A stretch of 5,586 nt of DNA, taken from positions 1-5,586 of the forward strand of contig JAJYDP010000362.1 in the NCBI GenBank assembly GCA_021777365.1, in the 5' to 3' direction. The position numbers were made by a program, and so were the translations under genes. Below the pieces are notes generated by a model. It searched no databases. It was not told the origin of the DNA and worked only from the letters and a program-made list of their open reading frames with translations. This DNA is from Chloroflexota bacterium (GTDB lineage Bacteria; Chloroflexota; Limnocylindria; Limnocylindrales; CSP1-4). This document shows positions 1 through 5,586 of this stretch, piece after piece; the first letter of the stretch is position 1, and each line of letters opens with the position of its first letter.

Positions 1-605
1 CCGCGGCGAGCGACGCGACCGACGGTGCCGACACCCGTGCGGGGAGCGCGTCGCTGGCGGCACTGCCGGGGAGTGCGGCCCTCTGGGTCATCGACGGGCT
101 CGACTGGACGGGAAGGTACGAAGACCCCCACCGCGCCTGGGGCTTCGCGGTGGCGTACTTGGCCGTCGACCAGCTCCACCGGGCGCCCGTGCCCCGGTCC
201 TCGGCGATCGTCCCGACCGTGCGCTGGCTCGCGCTCGACCCGCAGTCGGGCACGGCGGCAGCGGACTCACCCGCGCCCCGCATCGACGTGCACGGAGCGC
301 CGGTGGTGGCCCTCGCCATCACCTGGCCCGCGTCGGTCCAGCCGGTGAGCGAGCAGCTCGATTACCGCGGCCCGCCGGGGTCGGCGGCGGCCCGGCCGAT
401 GCCGCTCGACGCGAGCGTCCCGGCGCTGGTCGACCTCGCGGCGCCCGGGCCGGTATCGGGAACGTTCATGCTGCCACCCGGCACTCGCGCCGGCCAGGCG
501 ATCGACTGGCTCGCCCATGGCTGGCCGCTGGGGAGCTACGACTTCACGGTCGGGCTCGGTGACGTGCACTGGATCCTCAGATTCCGCCTGCAGCCCAGCC
601 CCTGA
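1..605 (+). CDS. Unrecognised protein, C-terminal part (5' end outside window)
   Basis: The reading frame (first full codon at base 3) is open from the left edge to a TGA at 603-605, giving about 200 residues. A GTG at 150 is only an internal valine; equally coding-like sequence (G/C-rich third positions, residues such as ALWVIDGLDWTGRYEDPHRA) precedes it, so the true start lies outside the window. I do not recognise the family. The visible part is rich in Ala, Pro and Gly, with alternating hydrophobic stretches such as PVVALAITWPASVQPV and, at the end, YDFTVGLGDVHWILRFRLQP. These look more like beta strands than membrane helices. No cysteine, zinc-binding motif or obvious catalytic signature is visible. 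It is separated from the next gene by 263 bases and is probably a different transcription unit. That the frame is coding is fairly sure; its function is unknown. Confidence 0.7.
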   Translation, partial: AASDATDGADTRAGSASLAALPGSAALWVIDGLDWTGRYEDPHRAWGFAVAYLAVDQLHRAPVPRSSAIVPTVRWLALDPQSGTAAADSPAPRIDVHGAPVVALAITWPASVQPVSEQLDYRGPPGSAAARPMPLDASVPALVDLAAPGPVSGTFMLPPGTRAGQAIDWLAHGWPLGSYDFTVGLGDVHWILRFRLQPSP

Positions 606-668
606 GCGGCGCGCGGGCCCGGCAAGTGGTGGCCGCAGGCCTGCCGAAGCGCCCGACGACATGTCGAG

Positions 669-689
669 CGGGATCGGGCCCGACTCCCG
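669..689 (+). terminator. Weak GC-rich hairpin downstream of the first gene
   Basis: CGGGATCG (669-676) can pair with CGACTCCCG (681-689), leaving one bulged C and a GGCC loop. It lies 64 bases after the stop of the upstream gene and has no T-run behind it. It could end that transcript as a high-GC terminator, but hairpins of this size arise easily by chance at this base composition. Confidence 0.2.
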
Positions 690-770
690 AAGGAATGCAT
701 CGGCGCCGTTCCGCGCCCGCCAGCCGCAACCATCCGCGCGAGAAACGCCGGGAGACCCCCAGATCTTTGG

Positions 771-779
771 TGATACACT
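771..779 (+). promoter_or_regulatory. Possible extended -10 promoter for the HAD/transporter operon
   Basis: TGATACACT reads as an extended -10 element (TG, one base, then TACACT) and sits in a locally AT-richer patch of an otherwise GC-rich gap. No convincing -35 hexamer is found 16-18 bases upstream (the bases there are GGAGAC-like), which is tolerated in extended -10 promoters. A transcript would begin near 785-787 and carry a leader of about 80 bases before the HAD start. It is placed correctly to drive the HAD gene and possibly the transporter genes behind it. No experimental support. Confidence 0.35.
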
Positions 780-796
780 CGCGCCTTCCGCCGCCG

Positions 797-819
797 GCCG
801 GAGTCTGAGGGGATCCGGC
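797..819 (+). other. Small stem-loop in the leader upstream of the HAD gene
   Basis: GCCGGA (797-802) pairs perfectly with TCCGGC (814-819) around an 11-base loop. It lies between the proposed promoter and the HAD start codon, so it would be in the 5' leader. It matches no riboswitch I can recognise, and six GC-rich base pairs can occur by chance. Confidence 0.2.
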
Positions 820-868
820 TTCTGCACGACGGACGCGTCCACGCAAGCCTCTGTCCCCGGGCGGTGTC

Positions 869-1732
869 ATGCAGGGTGCTCAGGTCGTCGCCAGCCGCTT
901 GTCACGTCGCGCACTGCTTGTCTTCGACTTCGACGGGACACTGTGGCGCGGCAACGAACCCCTCGAGGCCTACGCCGAACTGGTGTCGCTCGGCCTCGAT
1001 CCCGCTGAGCGGGGCGCATTCCTCGCGGACGTGCGCGCGTTTCTCCGTGGAGACCACTGGCTGGTGACCGGCCTGCGGCCCCCGCCCGACGATGGATGGG
1101 CGGCGATCGCGACGTTCGCTGCGGACCGCGGCGCGGCGCCGGTGCATCGCCAGGCAGCGTTTCATGAGACCCGACGCCGCATCGCCGCCGGCGAGTTTCG
1201 GCTGGAGGTGCCACGCGGCCTGCCCGAGTTCCTGGCAGCTGCCCGCGACTCGTGCGTGATCGCGCTCGCATCGAACAGCCCCGCAGCATCCGTCCACCCG
1301 GTGCTCGAGCGGCTCGGGCTCGCGCCGTACTTCGACGAGGTGGCGAGCGACGCGGGCAAGCCCGGAGGGCTGCCGGCGATCGTGGACGGCTGGATCGAGG
1401 TCTGGCGGCCCGCGCACGTCATGAGCATCGGGGACCACTACCGCAACGACATCGAGCCGGCGGCGCGACGCGGCTGGTTCACCACGCACATCAGCCCCTG
1501 GCGCTGGATCCCCGGACCGTGCTCGATCGCCGGTGCGACCGTGGAGGACGTGCTGCCGGCATTGCGGTCGTGGGTGGGGGCCGCCGCCGTTGCCCCGGAC
1601 GAACCGCAGGGGAACAGTGCGCCGGATCTCGGGCACCGGTCGACGACGCGTCCGGCGCCGGCCATCCCGGGCACGAGGGTGGGGCCCGGCAGCCCGGAGC
1701 AGCCGGAGAAGGAGGTGTACCGGACGGCCTGA
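869..1732 (+). CDS. HAD-superfamily hydrolase (probable phosphatase)
   Basis: The 287-residue product has all four motifs of the haloacid dehalogenase superfamily. Motif I is VFDFDGTLW, with nucleophile D20 and acid/base D22. Motif II is ALASNSP, with S135. The motif III lysine is K164 in DAGKPGG. Motif IV is IGDHYRND, with D189 and D194 for Mg2+. About 100 residues between motifs I and II form a helical C1-type cap, as in phosphoglycolate-phosphatase-like members. These enzymes hydrolyse phosphate monoesters in the cytoplasm through an aspartyl-phosphate; the substrate cannot be read from sequence. The ATG at 869 has a poor Shine-Dalgarno; TTG at 899, ten codons later, is an alternative that still keeps motif I. 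Residues from about 240 onward form a Pro/Gly/Arg-rich tail beyond the fold. It lies 82 bases before a UgpB-like binding protein, on the same strand, so it may process an imported phosphorylated compound (inference only). Confidence 0.88.
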   Translation: MQGAQVVASRLSRRALLVFDFDGTLWRGNEPLEAYAELVSLGLDPAERGAFLADVRAFLRGDHWLVTGLRPPPDDGWAAIATFAADRGAAPVHRQAAFHETRRRIAAGEFRLEVPRGLPEFLAAARDSCVIALASNSPAASVHPVLERLGLAPYFDEVASDAGKPGGLPAIVDGWIEVWRPAHVMSIGDHYRNDIEPAARRGWFTTHISPWRWIPGPCSIAGATVEDVLPALRSWVGAAAVAPDEPQGNSAPDLGHRSTTRPAPAIPGTRVGPGSPEQPEKEVYRTA

Positions 1733-1777
1733 CGGCGCTGCGGGGGCGGGCATTTTCCTGTGTGGAGAGAGGCATCG

Positions 1778-1795
1778 CGCTCCGGCGAAGGAGCG
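1778..1795 (+). other. Stem-loop just upstream of the binding-protein RBS
   Basis: CGCTCC (1778-1783) and GGAGCG (1790-1795) form a perfect 6-bp stem with loop GGCGAA, ending about ten bases before the Shine-Dalgarno of the next gene. A competing pairing, TCGCG (1775-1779) with CGCGA (1801-1805), would reach the edge of that ribosome site. The rest of the 82-base gap between the HAD gene and the binding protein shows no promoter I can defend. Confidence 0.25.
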
Positions 1796-1804
1796 ACTGT
1801 CGCG

Positions 1805-1810
1805 AGGAGG
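1805..1810 (+). promoter_or_regulatory. Ribosome binding site fixing the GTG start of the binding protein
   Basis: AGGAGG lies four bases before GTG 1815 (with an overlapping GGAG two bases closer to it). The reading frame is open far upstream, back into the HAD gene. This site, together with the lipoprotein signal peptide beginning right at GTG 1815, decides the start. Confidence 0.7.
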
Positions 1811-1814
1811 AGTC

Positions 1815-3122
1815 GTGCAGAGCGTGCGCTGGCGCAAGTTCCTGGTGGCATCGGCCGTCGCGTCCCTGGTCGTCACGCTGTCGGCGTGCGGCGCGGGCGC
1901 AACGGCGACGCCGAGTTCGGTGGCCCTGACCTTCTACTACCCGGTGGCGGTTCCCGGGCCGATCACCCAGCTGATCGACGGGTACATCAGCAAGTTCGAG
2001 CAGCAGAACCCGGGCATCACGGTGAAGCCCGTTCTTTCGGGCGGGTATCCGGACACGCTGACGAAGATCGAAACGACGATCAAGGGCGGGGGAACGCCGC
2101 CCGATGTCGCGGTGATGCTCTCCACGGATCTGTACTCGCTCGTCGACTCCAATGCCATCCAGCCTCTCGACAGCGAGGTCGCGGCGGCCGGCGGAGACAC
2201 GTACCTCTCGGACTTCTATTCCGCCTTCCTCGCCAATTCCCGGTACCAGGGCCACATCTGGAGCCTGCCGTTCCAGCGCTCCACGCCGGTCCTCTTCTAC
2301 AACAAGGACATGTTCAGCGCCGCAGGGCTCGATCCCAGCAAGGGCCCGGCGAACTACCAGGAGATGGTCTCCGACGCACAGAAGCTCACCAAGCCGGACG
2401 GCAGCACGTGGGGCATCGAGATCTCCTCTGACGGCATTCCCTACTGGCTCTTCCAGTCGTTCGTCATCGGCGGCGGCTCGAACGTTGTCGGCTCCGCCCC
2501 GAACCAGGTCAACTTCGACACGCCCCAGGCGACGCAGGCCCTGCAGGACTTTGCCGACCTGTCGACGAAGTACCACGTGATGCCGTCGGGGATCCTCCAG
2601 TGGGCGAACATGCCGAACGACTTCGTCGCGGGCAAGGCCGCCATGATCTGGCACTCGAGCGGCTCCCTGGCGAACATCCTGAAGCAGGCGAAGTTCAACG
2701 TCGGGGTCGGCTACACGGTCGGCGAGAACGGCTACGGCGCCCCAACCGGCGGCGGCAACCTGTACATGCTGAAGGGCATCCCGGCCTCCCACCAGGCCGC
2801 CGCATGGAAGTTCATCCAGTTCATGAGCTCCACCGACATCCAGTCGGACTGGAGCATCAACACCGGCTACATCGCCGCCCGCCAGTCCTCCTACCAGACC
2901 GCGGCGATGAAGTCGTACCTCGCCAAGACGCCGCAGGCCGCCGTGGCGCCGGCGGGTCTCCAGTACGCCAAGGCGGAACTCGCTGCGCATGACAACGCGC
3001 AGATCCAGAAGTTCCTCGGTGACGCGGTGCAGGCCGTGCTGACGGGCAAGAGCACGCCGTCCGCGGCCCTCGCAGCCGCGCAGCAACAGGCGACGCAGCT
3101 CCTGTCGGCGTTCAAGAACTGA
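1815..3122 (+). CDS. ugpB: ABC transporter substrate-binding lipoprotein, UgpB-like
   Basis: A 435-residue extracytoplasmic solute-binding protein of the MalE/UgpB group (E. coli UgpB is about the same length). It begins with a lipoprotein signal: basic RWRK, a hydrophobic run, then lipobox LSAC with lipidated C25. From remembered alignment, several stretches match E. coli UgpB closely: STPVLFYNKD with AGLDP following (156-174), SSGSLANI (281-288), a Gly-rich TGGGNL (311-316), TGY (350-352) and the C-terminal TGKSTP. Conserved ligand positions appear to be Y78, S156, the serines at 281-284, G313 and Y352. The Arg that contacts phosphate in UgpB (in its QIR motif) is Q398 here, and the usual acidic residue near position 103 is not evident. 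Thus glycerol-3-phosphate or a glycerophosphodiester is a possible ligand, but another polyol or sugar is equally open. It leads a tight cluster with two permeases. Family assignment is firm; substrate is uncertain. Confidence 0.9.
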   Translation: MQSVRWRKFLVASAVASLVVTLSACGAGATATPSSVALTFYYPVAVPGPITQLIDGYISKFEQQNPGITVKPVLSGGYPDTLTKIETTIKGGGTPPDVAVMLSTDLYSLVDSNAIQPLDSEVAAAGGDTYLSDFYSAFLANSRYQGHIWSLPFQRSTPVLFYNKDMFSAAGLDPSKGPANYQEMVSDAQKLTKPDGSTWGIEISSDGIPYWLFQSFVIGGGSNVVGSAPNQVNFDTPQATQALQDFADLSTKYHVMPSGILQWANMPNDFVAGKAAMIWHSSGSLANILKQAKFNVGVGYTVGENGYGAPTGGGNLYMLKGIPASHQAAAWKFIQFMSSTDIQSDWSINTGYIAARQSSYQTAAMKSYLAKTPQAAVAPAGLQYAKAELAAHDNAQIQKFLGDAVQAVLTGKSTPSAALAAAQQQATQLLSAFKN

Positions 3123-3127
3123 CGGAG

Positions 3128-4039
3128 TTGCGCCTTCCCCTCGTCAGGCTGTCTGCAGAACGGCGACCCGGCCGGCGGGTCGCCGTTCTGCCCTACCTGC
3201 TGATCGCGCCGACCATCTTCTTCGTCGCGCTCTTCACCCTCTGGCCGACGGTGCTCGTCGCCTTCGACAGCCTGTTCCTGCAGAACGAGGCCGTCCAGGT
3301 CCCGCAGTTCACCGGGCTGGGCAACTACGCCGCCCTCGCAGGGGACGCGACGTTCCGGCAGGTCATCGTCAACACGATCGTGTACGTGGTCGTGACGGTG
3401 CCGATCAGCGTGGTGCTGGCGCTCATCCTCGCGCTCGCACTCAACCGGCGGCTGCGCGCGCTCGGACTGTTCCGCCTCGCGTTCTTCTACCCGGCCGTCC
3501 TGCCGATGGTGAGCGCGGCCACGATCTGGCTGTTCATGTACGCGCCCGGCTACGGGCTCGTGAACGTGTTCCTGGGCATCCTGCACCTCCCCGGCCAGAA
3601 CTGGCTCGGGAGCAGCAACCTTGCCCTGATCGCGCTCATGATCCTCGGGGTCTGGAAGCAGACCGGCTACTTCATGATCTTCTACCTGGCAGGCCTCCAG
3701 GGACTGCCGCACGAGGTCTTCGAGGCGGCGAACCTGGACGGCGCATCGCCGCTCCAGACCGTGCGCCACCTGACGCTGCCCCTGCTCATGGGCACCACGC
3801 TGTTCGTGACGACGATCGCGGTCGTGAACGCCTTCGAGACGGTCGACCAGATCTACATCATGACGGGCGGGGGGCCGACGAACGCCACCACGATGCTCCT
3901 CTTCGACATCTGGCAGACGCTCTTCAACTTCTTCGACCAGGGCACGGCGAGCGCACTGAGCGTCATCCTGATCGGCGTCCTGCTCGTCTTCACCGTCGTC
4001 AATTTCACGCAGGTCGAGCGCCGTGCGACGTACGAGTAG
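3128..4039 (+). CDS. ugpA: ABC transporter permease, MalF/UgpA type
   Basis: A 303-residue inner-membrane permease, about the length of E. coli UgpA. A short basic N-terminus (RRPGRR) precedes six likely membrane helices near 20-42, 79-105, 111-137, 163-190, 216-236 and 272-293. The cytoplasmic EAA loop that docks on the ATPase is present: EAANLDG (199-205) and LPLL at 217-220. MTGGGPTNATT (245-255), followed by a hydrophobic last helix, is typical of MalF-type subunits in sugar and glycerol-phosphate importers. The start is uncertain. TTG 3128 is six bases after the binding-protein stop, with GGAG directly against it rather than at normal spacing. No ATG or GTG offers a better choice; CTG codons at 3119, 3149 and 3188 are the other possibilities. 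The first codons contain a perfect long inverted repeat (3155-3191). It pairs with the permease encoded next; translational coupling is likely. Confidence 0.92.
   Translation: MRLPLVRLSAERRPGRRVAVLPYLLIAPTIFFVALFTLWPTVLVAFDSLFLQNEAVQVPQFTGLGNYAALAGDATFRQVIVNTIVYVVVTVPISVVLALILALALNRRLRALGLFRLAFFYPAVLPMVSAATIWLFMYAPGYGLVNVFLGILHLPGQNWLGSSNLALIALMILGVWKQTGYFMIFYLAGLQGLPHEVFEAANLDGASPLQTVRHLTLPLLMGTTLFVTTIAVVNAFETVDQIYIMTGGGPTNATTMLLFDIWQTLFNFFDQGTASALSVILIGVLLVFTVVNFTQVERRATYE
3155..3191 (+). promoter_or_regulatory. Perfect 16-bp inverted repeat between the binding-protein stop and permease
   Basis: GCAGAACGGCGACCCG (3155-3170) is the exact reverse complement of CGGGTCGCCGTTCTGC (3176-3191), with loop GCCGG. 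It starts 32 bases after the binding-protein stop codon and lies within codons 10-22 of the permease as annotated. No T-run follows. In ABC importer operons a stem-loop at this junction is known to protect the binding-protein mRNA or reduce read-through, giving excess binding protein over permease (malE-malF in E. coli is the classic case). That role here is inferred; the structure itself is directly visible. Confidence 0.75.
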
Positions 4040-4871
4040 ACGCCTCGACCGTCGGCGGATCGTCGACGCGGCGTGGGTGCTCGTCCTTGCGGTGATCGCC
4101 ATCGCCTGGGCCGTGCCGATGCTCTGGGCGCTCGCCGTCTCGGTGCACTCGCCCGACGAGCCCATCAGCGCGACCAATCTGTGGTGGGGAGCCCACCCGA
4201 CGCTGGCCAACTACGCGCAGGCGTTCCAGATCGCGCCGTTCGCGCAGTACTACGTCAACACGATCGTGATCGTCTTCGGGATCCTGGTCGTCCAGCTCGT
4301 CACGATCAGCCTGGCAGGATTCGCGTTCGCCAGGTACCGGTTCCGGGGCGAGAACCTGCTGTTCTTCGTGATCCTGCTGCAGCTGATGGTGCCATCGAGC
4401 GCGCTGATCGTCCCGAACTACTCGACCATCCGACAGCTGCACCTGTTCGACACGCTGGTGGCCGTGATGCTCCCGTACTTCGGATCGGCCTTCGGCGTGT
4501 TCCTCATGCGCCAGACGTTCAAGACGGTGCCCCGCGATCTCGACGATGCGGCCCGCGTCGACGGGGCGAACTGGTTCCAGACGCTGCGGCACGTCTACAT
4601 CCCGCCGGCGCGGCCGGCCATGATCGCGTTCGCCCTCTCCTCGATCAGCTTCCACTGGAACGACTTCCTCTGGCCGCTCGTGGTCACGAACAGCACGGCG
4701 AGCCGCCCGCTGACCGTCGGCCTGGCCGTGTTCACGCAGCTCGGCGAGATCGGCGCCCAGTGGCCCCTCGTCACGGCCGGCACGGTGATCGTCGTCGGCC
4801 CGTTGCTGCTCCTCTTCCTGGTGTTCCAGCGCCAGTTCATCGACAGCTTCCTGCACTCCGGGCTGAAGTAG
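4023..4871 (+). CDS. ugpE: ABC transporter permease, MalG/UgpE type
   Basis: A 282-residue permease, nearly the length of E. coli UgpE (281). Six membrane helices are apparent near 15-40, 77-102, 112-133, 142-163, 198-220 and 245-268. The ATPase-docking loop reads DDAARVDG (174-181), with the conserved Gly and a following IPPARPA. FHWNDFLWPLV (210-220) and the C-terminal QRQFIDSFLHSGLK are typical of MalG-type subunits. GTG 4023 is the only sensible start; it overlaps the upstream permease by 17 bases, with AGG at 4011-4013 and GAG at 4016-4018 as a modest ribosome site, so coupled translation is likely. Together with the upstream permease it would form the heterodimeric channel for the binding protein. 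No ATP-binding subunit follows; the next gene is convergent, so the ATPase must be supplied from elsewhere, as is common in this transporter class. Confidence 0.93.
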   Translation: MRRTSRRLDRRRIVDAAWVLVLAVIAIAWAVPMLWALAVSVHSPDEPISATNLWWGAHPTLANYAQAFQIAPFAQYYVNTIVIVFGILVVQLVTISLAGFAFARYRFRGENLLFFVILLQLMVPSSALIVPNYSTIRQLHLFDTLVAVMLPYFGSAFGVFLMRQTFKTVPRDLDDAARVDGANWFQTLRHVYIPPARPAMIAFALSSISFHWNDFLWPLVVTNSTASRPLTVGLAVFTQLGEIGAQWPLVTAGTVIVVGPLLLLFLVFQRQFIDSFLHSGLK

Positions 4872-4890
4872 CTGGTGCGCGGGTCATCGC

Positions 4891-4932
4891 CGGGCGGGCC
4901 GGACCGGTGGAGGCCCGACCCGCCGGGGTCGG
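4891..4932. terminator. GC-rich hairpins between convergent genes (possible bidirectional terminator)
   Basis: The 83-base convergent gap can fold two mutually exclusive ways. CGGGCGGGCC (4891-4900) pairs over ten base pairs with GGCCCGACCCG (4912-4922), with one bulged A. Alternatively CCGACCC (4915-4921) pairs with GGGTCGG (4926-4932) around the tetraloop GCCG. Neither has a T-run on either strand, so this would be a high-GC-type terminator or a mere block. Its placement between two converging stop codons supports a terminator role. Confidence 0.5.
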
Positions 4933-4954
4933 CCGCAGTCGAGGACTGAACGCG

Positions 4955-5586
4955 CTACGAGTGAAGGGCCGACTGGAACGCCTCGGCCATCACGTGATAG
5001 CCGGCCAGGTTCGCGTGGTTGTTGCCCGCGACGCACGACCAGCTCCATGCGCAGACCGTCGCGACGTTCTTCGGCAGCGGCCCGGCACTCGTCTCGACGA
5101 GCGGCTCCCACGCGGTCGTGAAGAACGCTCCCGCGACGTCCGCGACCTTCGCGGTGCCGGCAAGGTAGGTCGCGGTGAGCATCTGGTTGAGCGGCACGAC
5201 GGCCTGGTACACGGATGCGTACGCAAGCTGCTGGCCCTGCGGCCCGGTCAGCCAGTACGCGAGGAACGGATCGTAGATCGTCGTCCCGACGATCGGCGTG
5301 TCCGGGCCGGCCGCGGCCCGGAGGGCGGACAGGATCGTGGGCAGGTTGGCGGCGATCTGGGTGTACCCCTGCCCGAGGCACGAGACATCGTTCATGCAGG
5401 CGAAGTCGCCGAAGCCGATGTCGATCGTGACGAAGGCCACGAACTTCTGGTGGGCCCGCAGGAACGAGACGGCCTGGTTCAACTGGCTGCCGTGGTCGTA
5501 CGCGCACTGTCCGCCACCATTGATCATCGTGACGGTCGACTCGCCCGGGCAGCCGAGCTTCACCAGTTCGAGGTTGGCGTACTGCC
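4955..5586 (-). CDS. Secreted-type SGNH/GDSL hydrolase, C-terminal part (5' end outside window)
   Basis: The frame is open from the right edge to a TAG at 4955-4957, giving 209 visible residues. The GTG at 5563 is internal: QYANLEL before it continues the same conserved text. LGCPGEST (residues 10-17 of the fragment) resembles block II of SGNH hydrolases. VTIDIGFGDF (52-61) is the block III region, and HANLAGYHVMAEAF (190-203) is block V with its catalytic-type His190. The catalytic Ser block lies outside the window. Family members are esterases or lipases, often exported. Six cysteines (12, 27, 63, 69, 178, 184) could form disulfides, which suggests an extracellular protein. Two usual catalytic features differ: block III has Gly59 where Asn is expected, and block V has AGNNH rather than an Asp two or three residues before the His. 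Activity is therefore uncertain. It converges on the transporter genes, so it is a separate transcription unit. Confidence 0.8.
   Translation of the reverse strand, partial: QYANLELVKLGCPGESTVTMINGGGQCAYDHGSQLNQAVSFLRAHQKFVAFVTIDIGFGDFACMNDVSCLGQGYTQIAANLPTILSALRAAAGPDTPIVGTTIYDPFLAYWLTGPQGQQLAYASVYQAVVPLNQMLTATYLAGTAKVADVAGAFFTTAWEPLVETSAGPLPKNVATVCAWSWSCVAGNNHANLAGYHVMAEAFQSALHS

Noticed and set aside
614..683. Two copies of CGGGCCCG (614-621 and 675-682) as a possible operator pair
   Set aside because: Short GC-only palindromes are expected by chance at this base composition, and the copies lie far upstream of the likely promoter.
517..1008. Plus-strand open frame spanning the 606-868 gap
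   Set aside because: It overlaps two better-supported genes in other frames, has compositionally biased Arg/Ser/Pro sequence and no recognisable domain; the gap is more likely non-coding.
1533..1814. Possible N-terminal extension of the binding protein back to 1533
   Set aside because: The frame is open, but the translation is Arg-rich and overlaps the HAD gene; GTG 1815 has a ribosome site and starts a proper lipoprotein signal peptide.
1491..3086. Long minus-strand open frame opposite the binding protein
   Set aside because: Arg/Val/Asp-rich, low-complexity translation typical of the antisense of a GC-rich gene; the plus strand has a clear lipoprotein and family motifs.
2891..4210. Long minus-strand open frame opposite the first permease
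   Set aside because: Translation is a Glu/His/Arg/Asp-rich run with no fold-like pattern, the mirror of hydrophobic membrane-helix codons on the plus strand.
4005..4856. Minus-strand open frame opposite the second permease
   Set aside because: Same antisense artefact; the plus-strand frame encodes an obvious MalG-type permease.
5300..5321. Perfect 8-bp inverted repeat TCCGGGCC / GGCCCGGA with a 6-base loop
   Set aside because: It lies well inside the SGNH coding region and is explained by the Arg-Ala-Ala-Ala-Gly-Pro codons in a very GC-rich gene; no junction or regulatory position.

Overview
The window is about two-thirds G+C, with strong G/C preference at third codon positions. It encodes a lipoprotein-type substrate-binding protein and uses GTG/TTG starts freely. 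This fits a high-GC Gram-positive lineage, most likely an actinobacterium in the broad sense. The wording of the SGNH hydrolase at the right edge reminds me of soil Thermoleophilia, but that lineage is an impression, not proven here.

Layout, left to right. (1) The C-terminal part of an unrecognised protein, open to the left edge and ending at 605. (2) A 263-base non-coding gap (606-868) holding a possible weak hairpin for the upstream gene and a possible extended -10 promoter at 771-779. (3) A HAD-superfamily phosphatase (869-1732) with all four HAD motifs and an unusual Pro-rich tail. (4) A UgpB-like ABC substrate-binding lipoprotein (1815-3122). (5) and (6) Two MalF/MalG-type permeases resembling UgpA (3128-4039) and UgpE (4023-4871), tightly packed or overlapping. 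(7) A short convergent intergenic region with GC-rich hairpins. (8) On the minus strand, the C-terminal two-thirds or so of a secreted-type SGNH/GDSL hydrolase that runs off the right edge.

Genes 3-6 look like one transcription unit. The binding protein would deliver a glycerol-phosphate-like or sugar ligand to the two permeases. No ATPase (UgpC/MsmX type) is present, so it must lie elsewhere. The HAD phosphatase could act on an imported phosphorylated compound, but that is inferred from position only.

The most striking non-coding structure is a perfect 16-bp inverted repeat with a 5-base loop at 3155-3191. It lies just after the binding-protein stop codon and inside the first codons of the first permease. 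That placement suits a stem-loop that stabilises the binding-protein mRNA or attenuates transcription into the permease genes. I see no clearly new multi-gene system. The points most worth checking are this hairpin, the change of a phosphate-binding Arg to Gln in the UgpB homologue, and non-consensus catalytic blocks in the SGNH protein.
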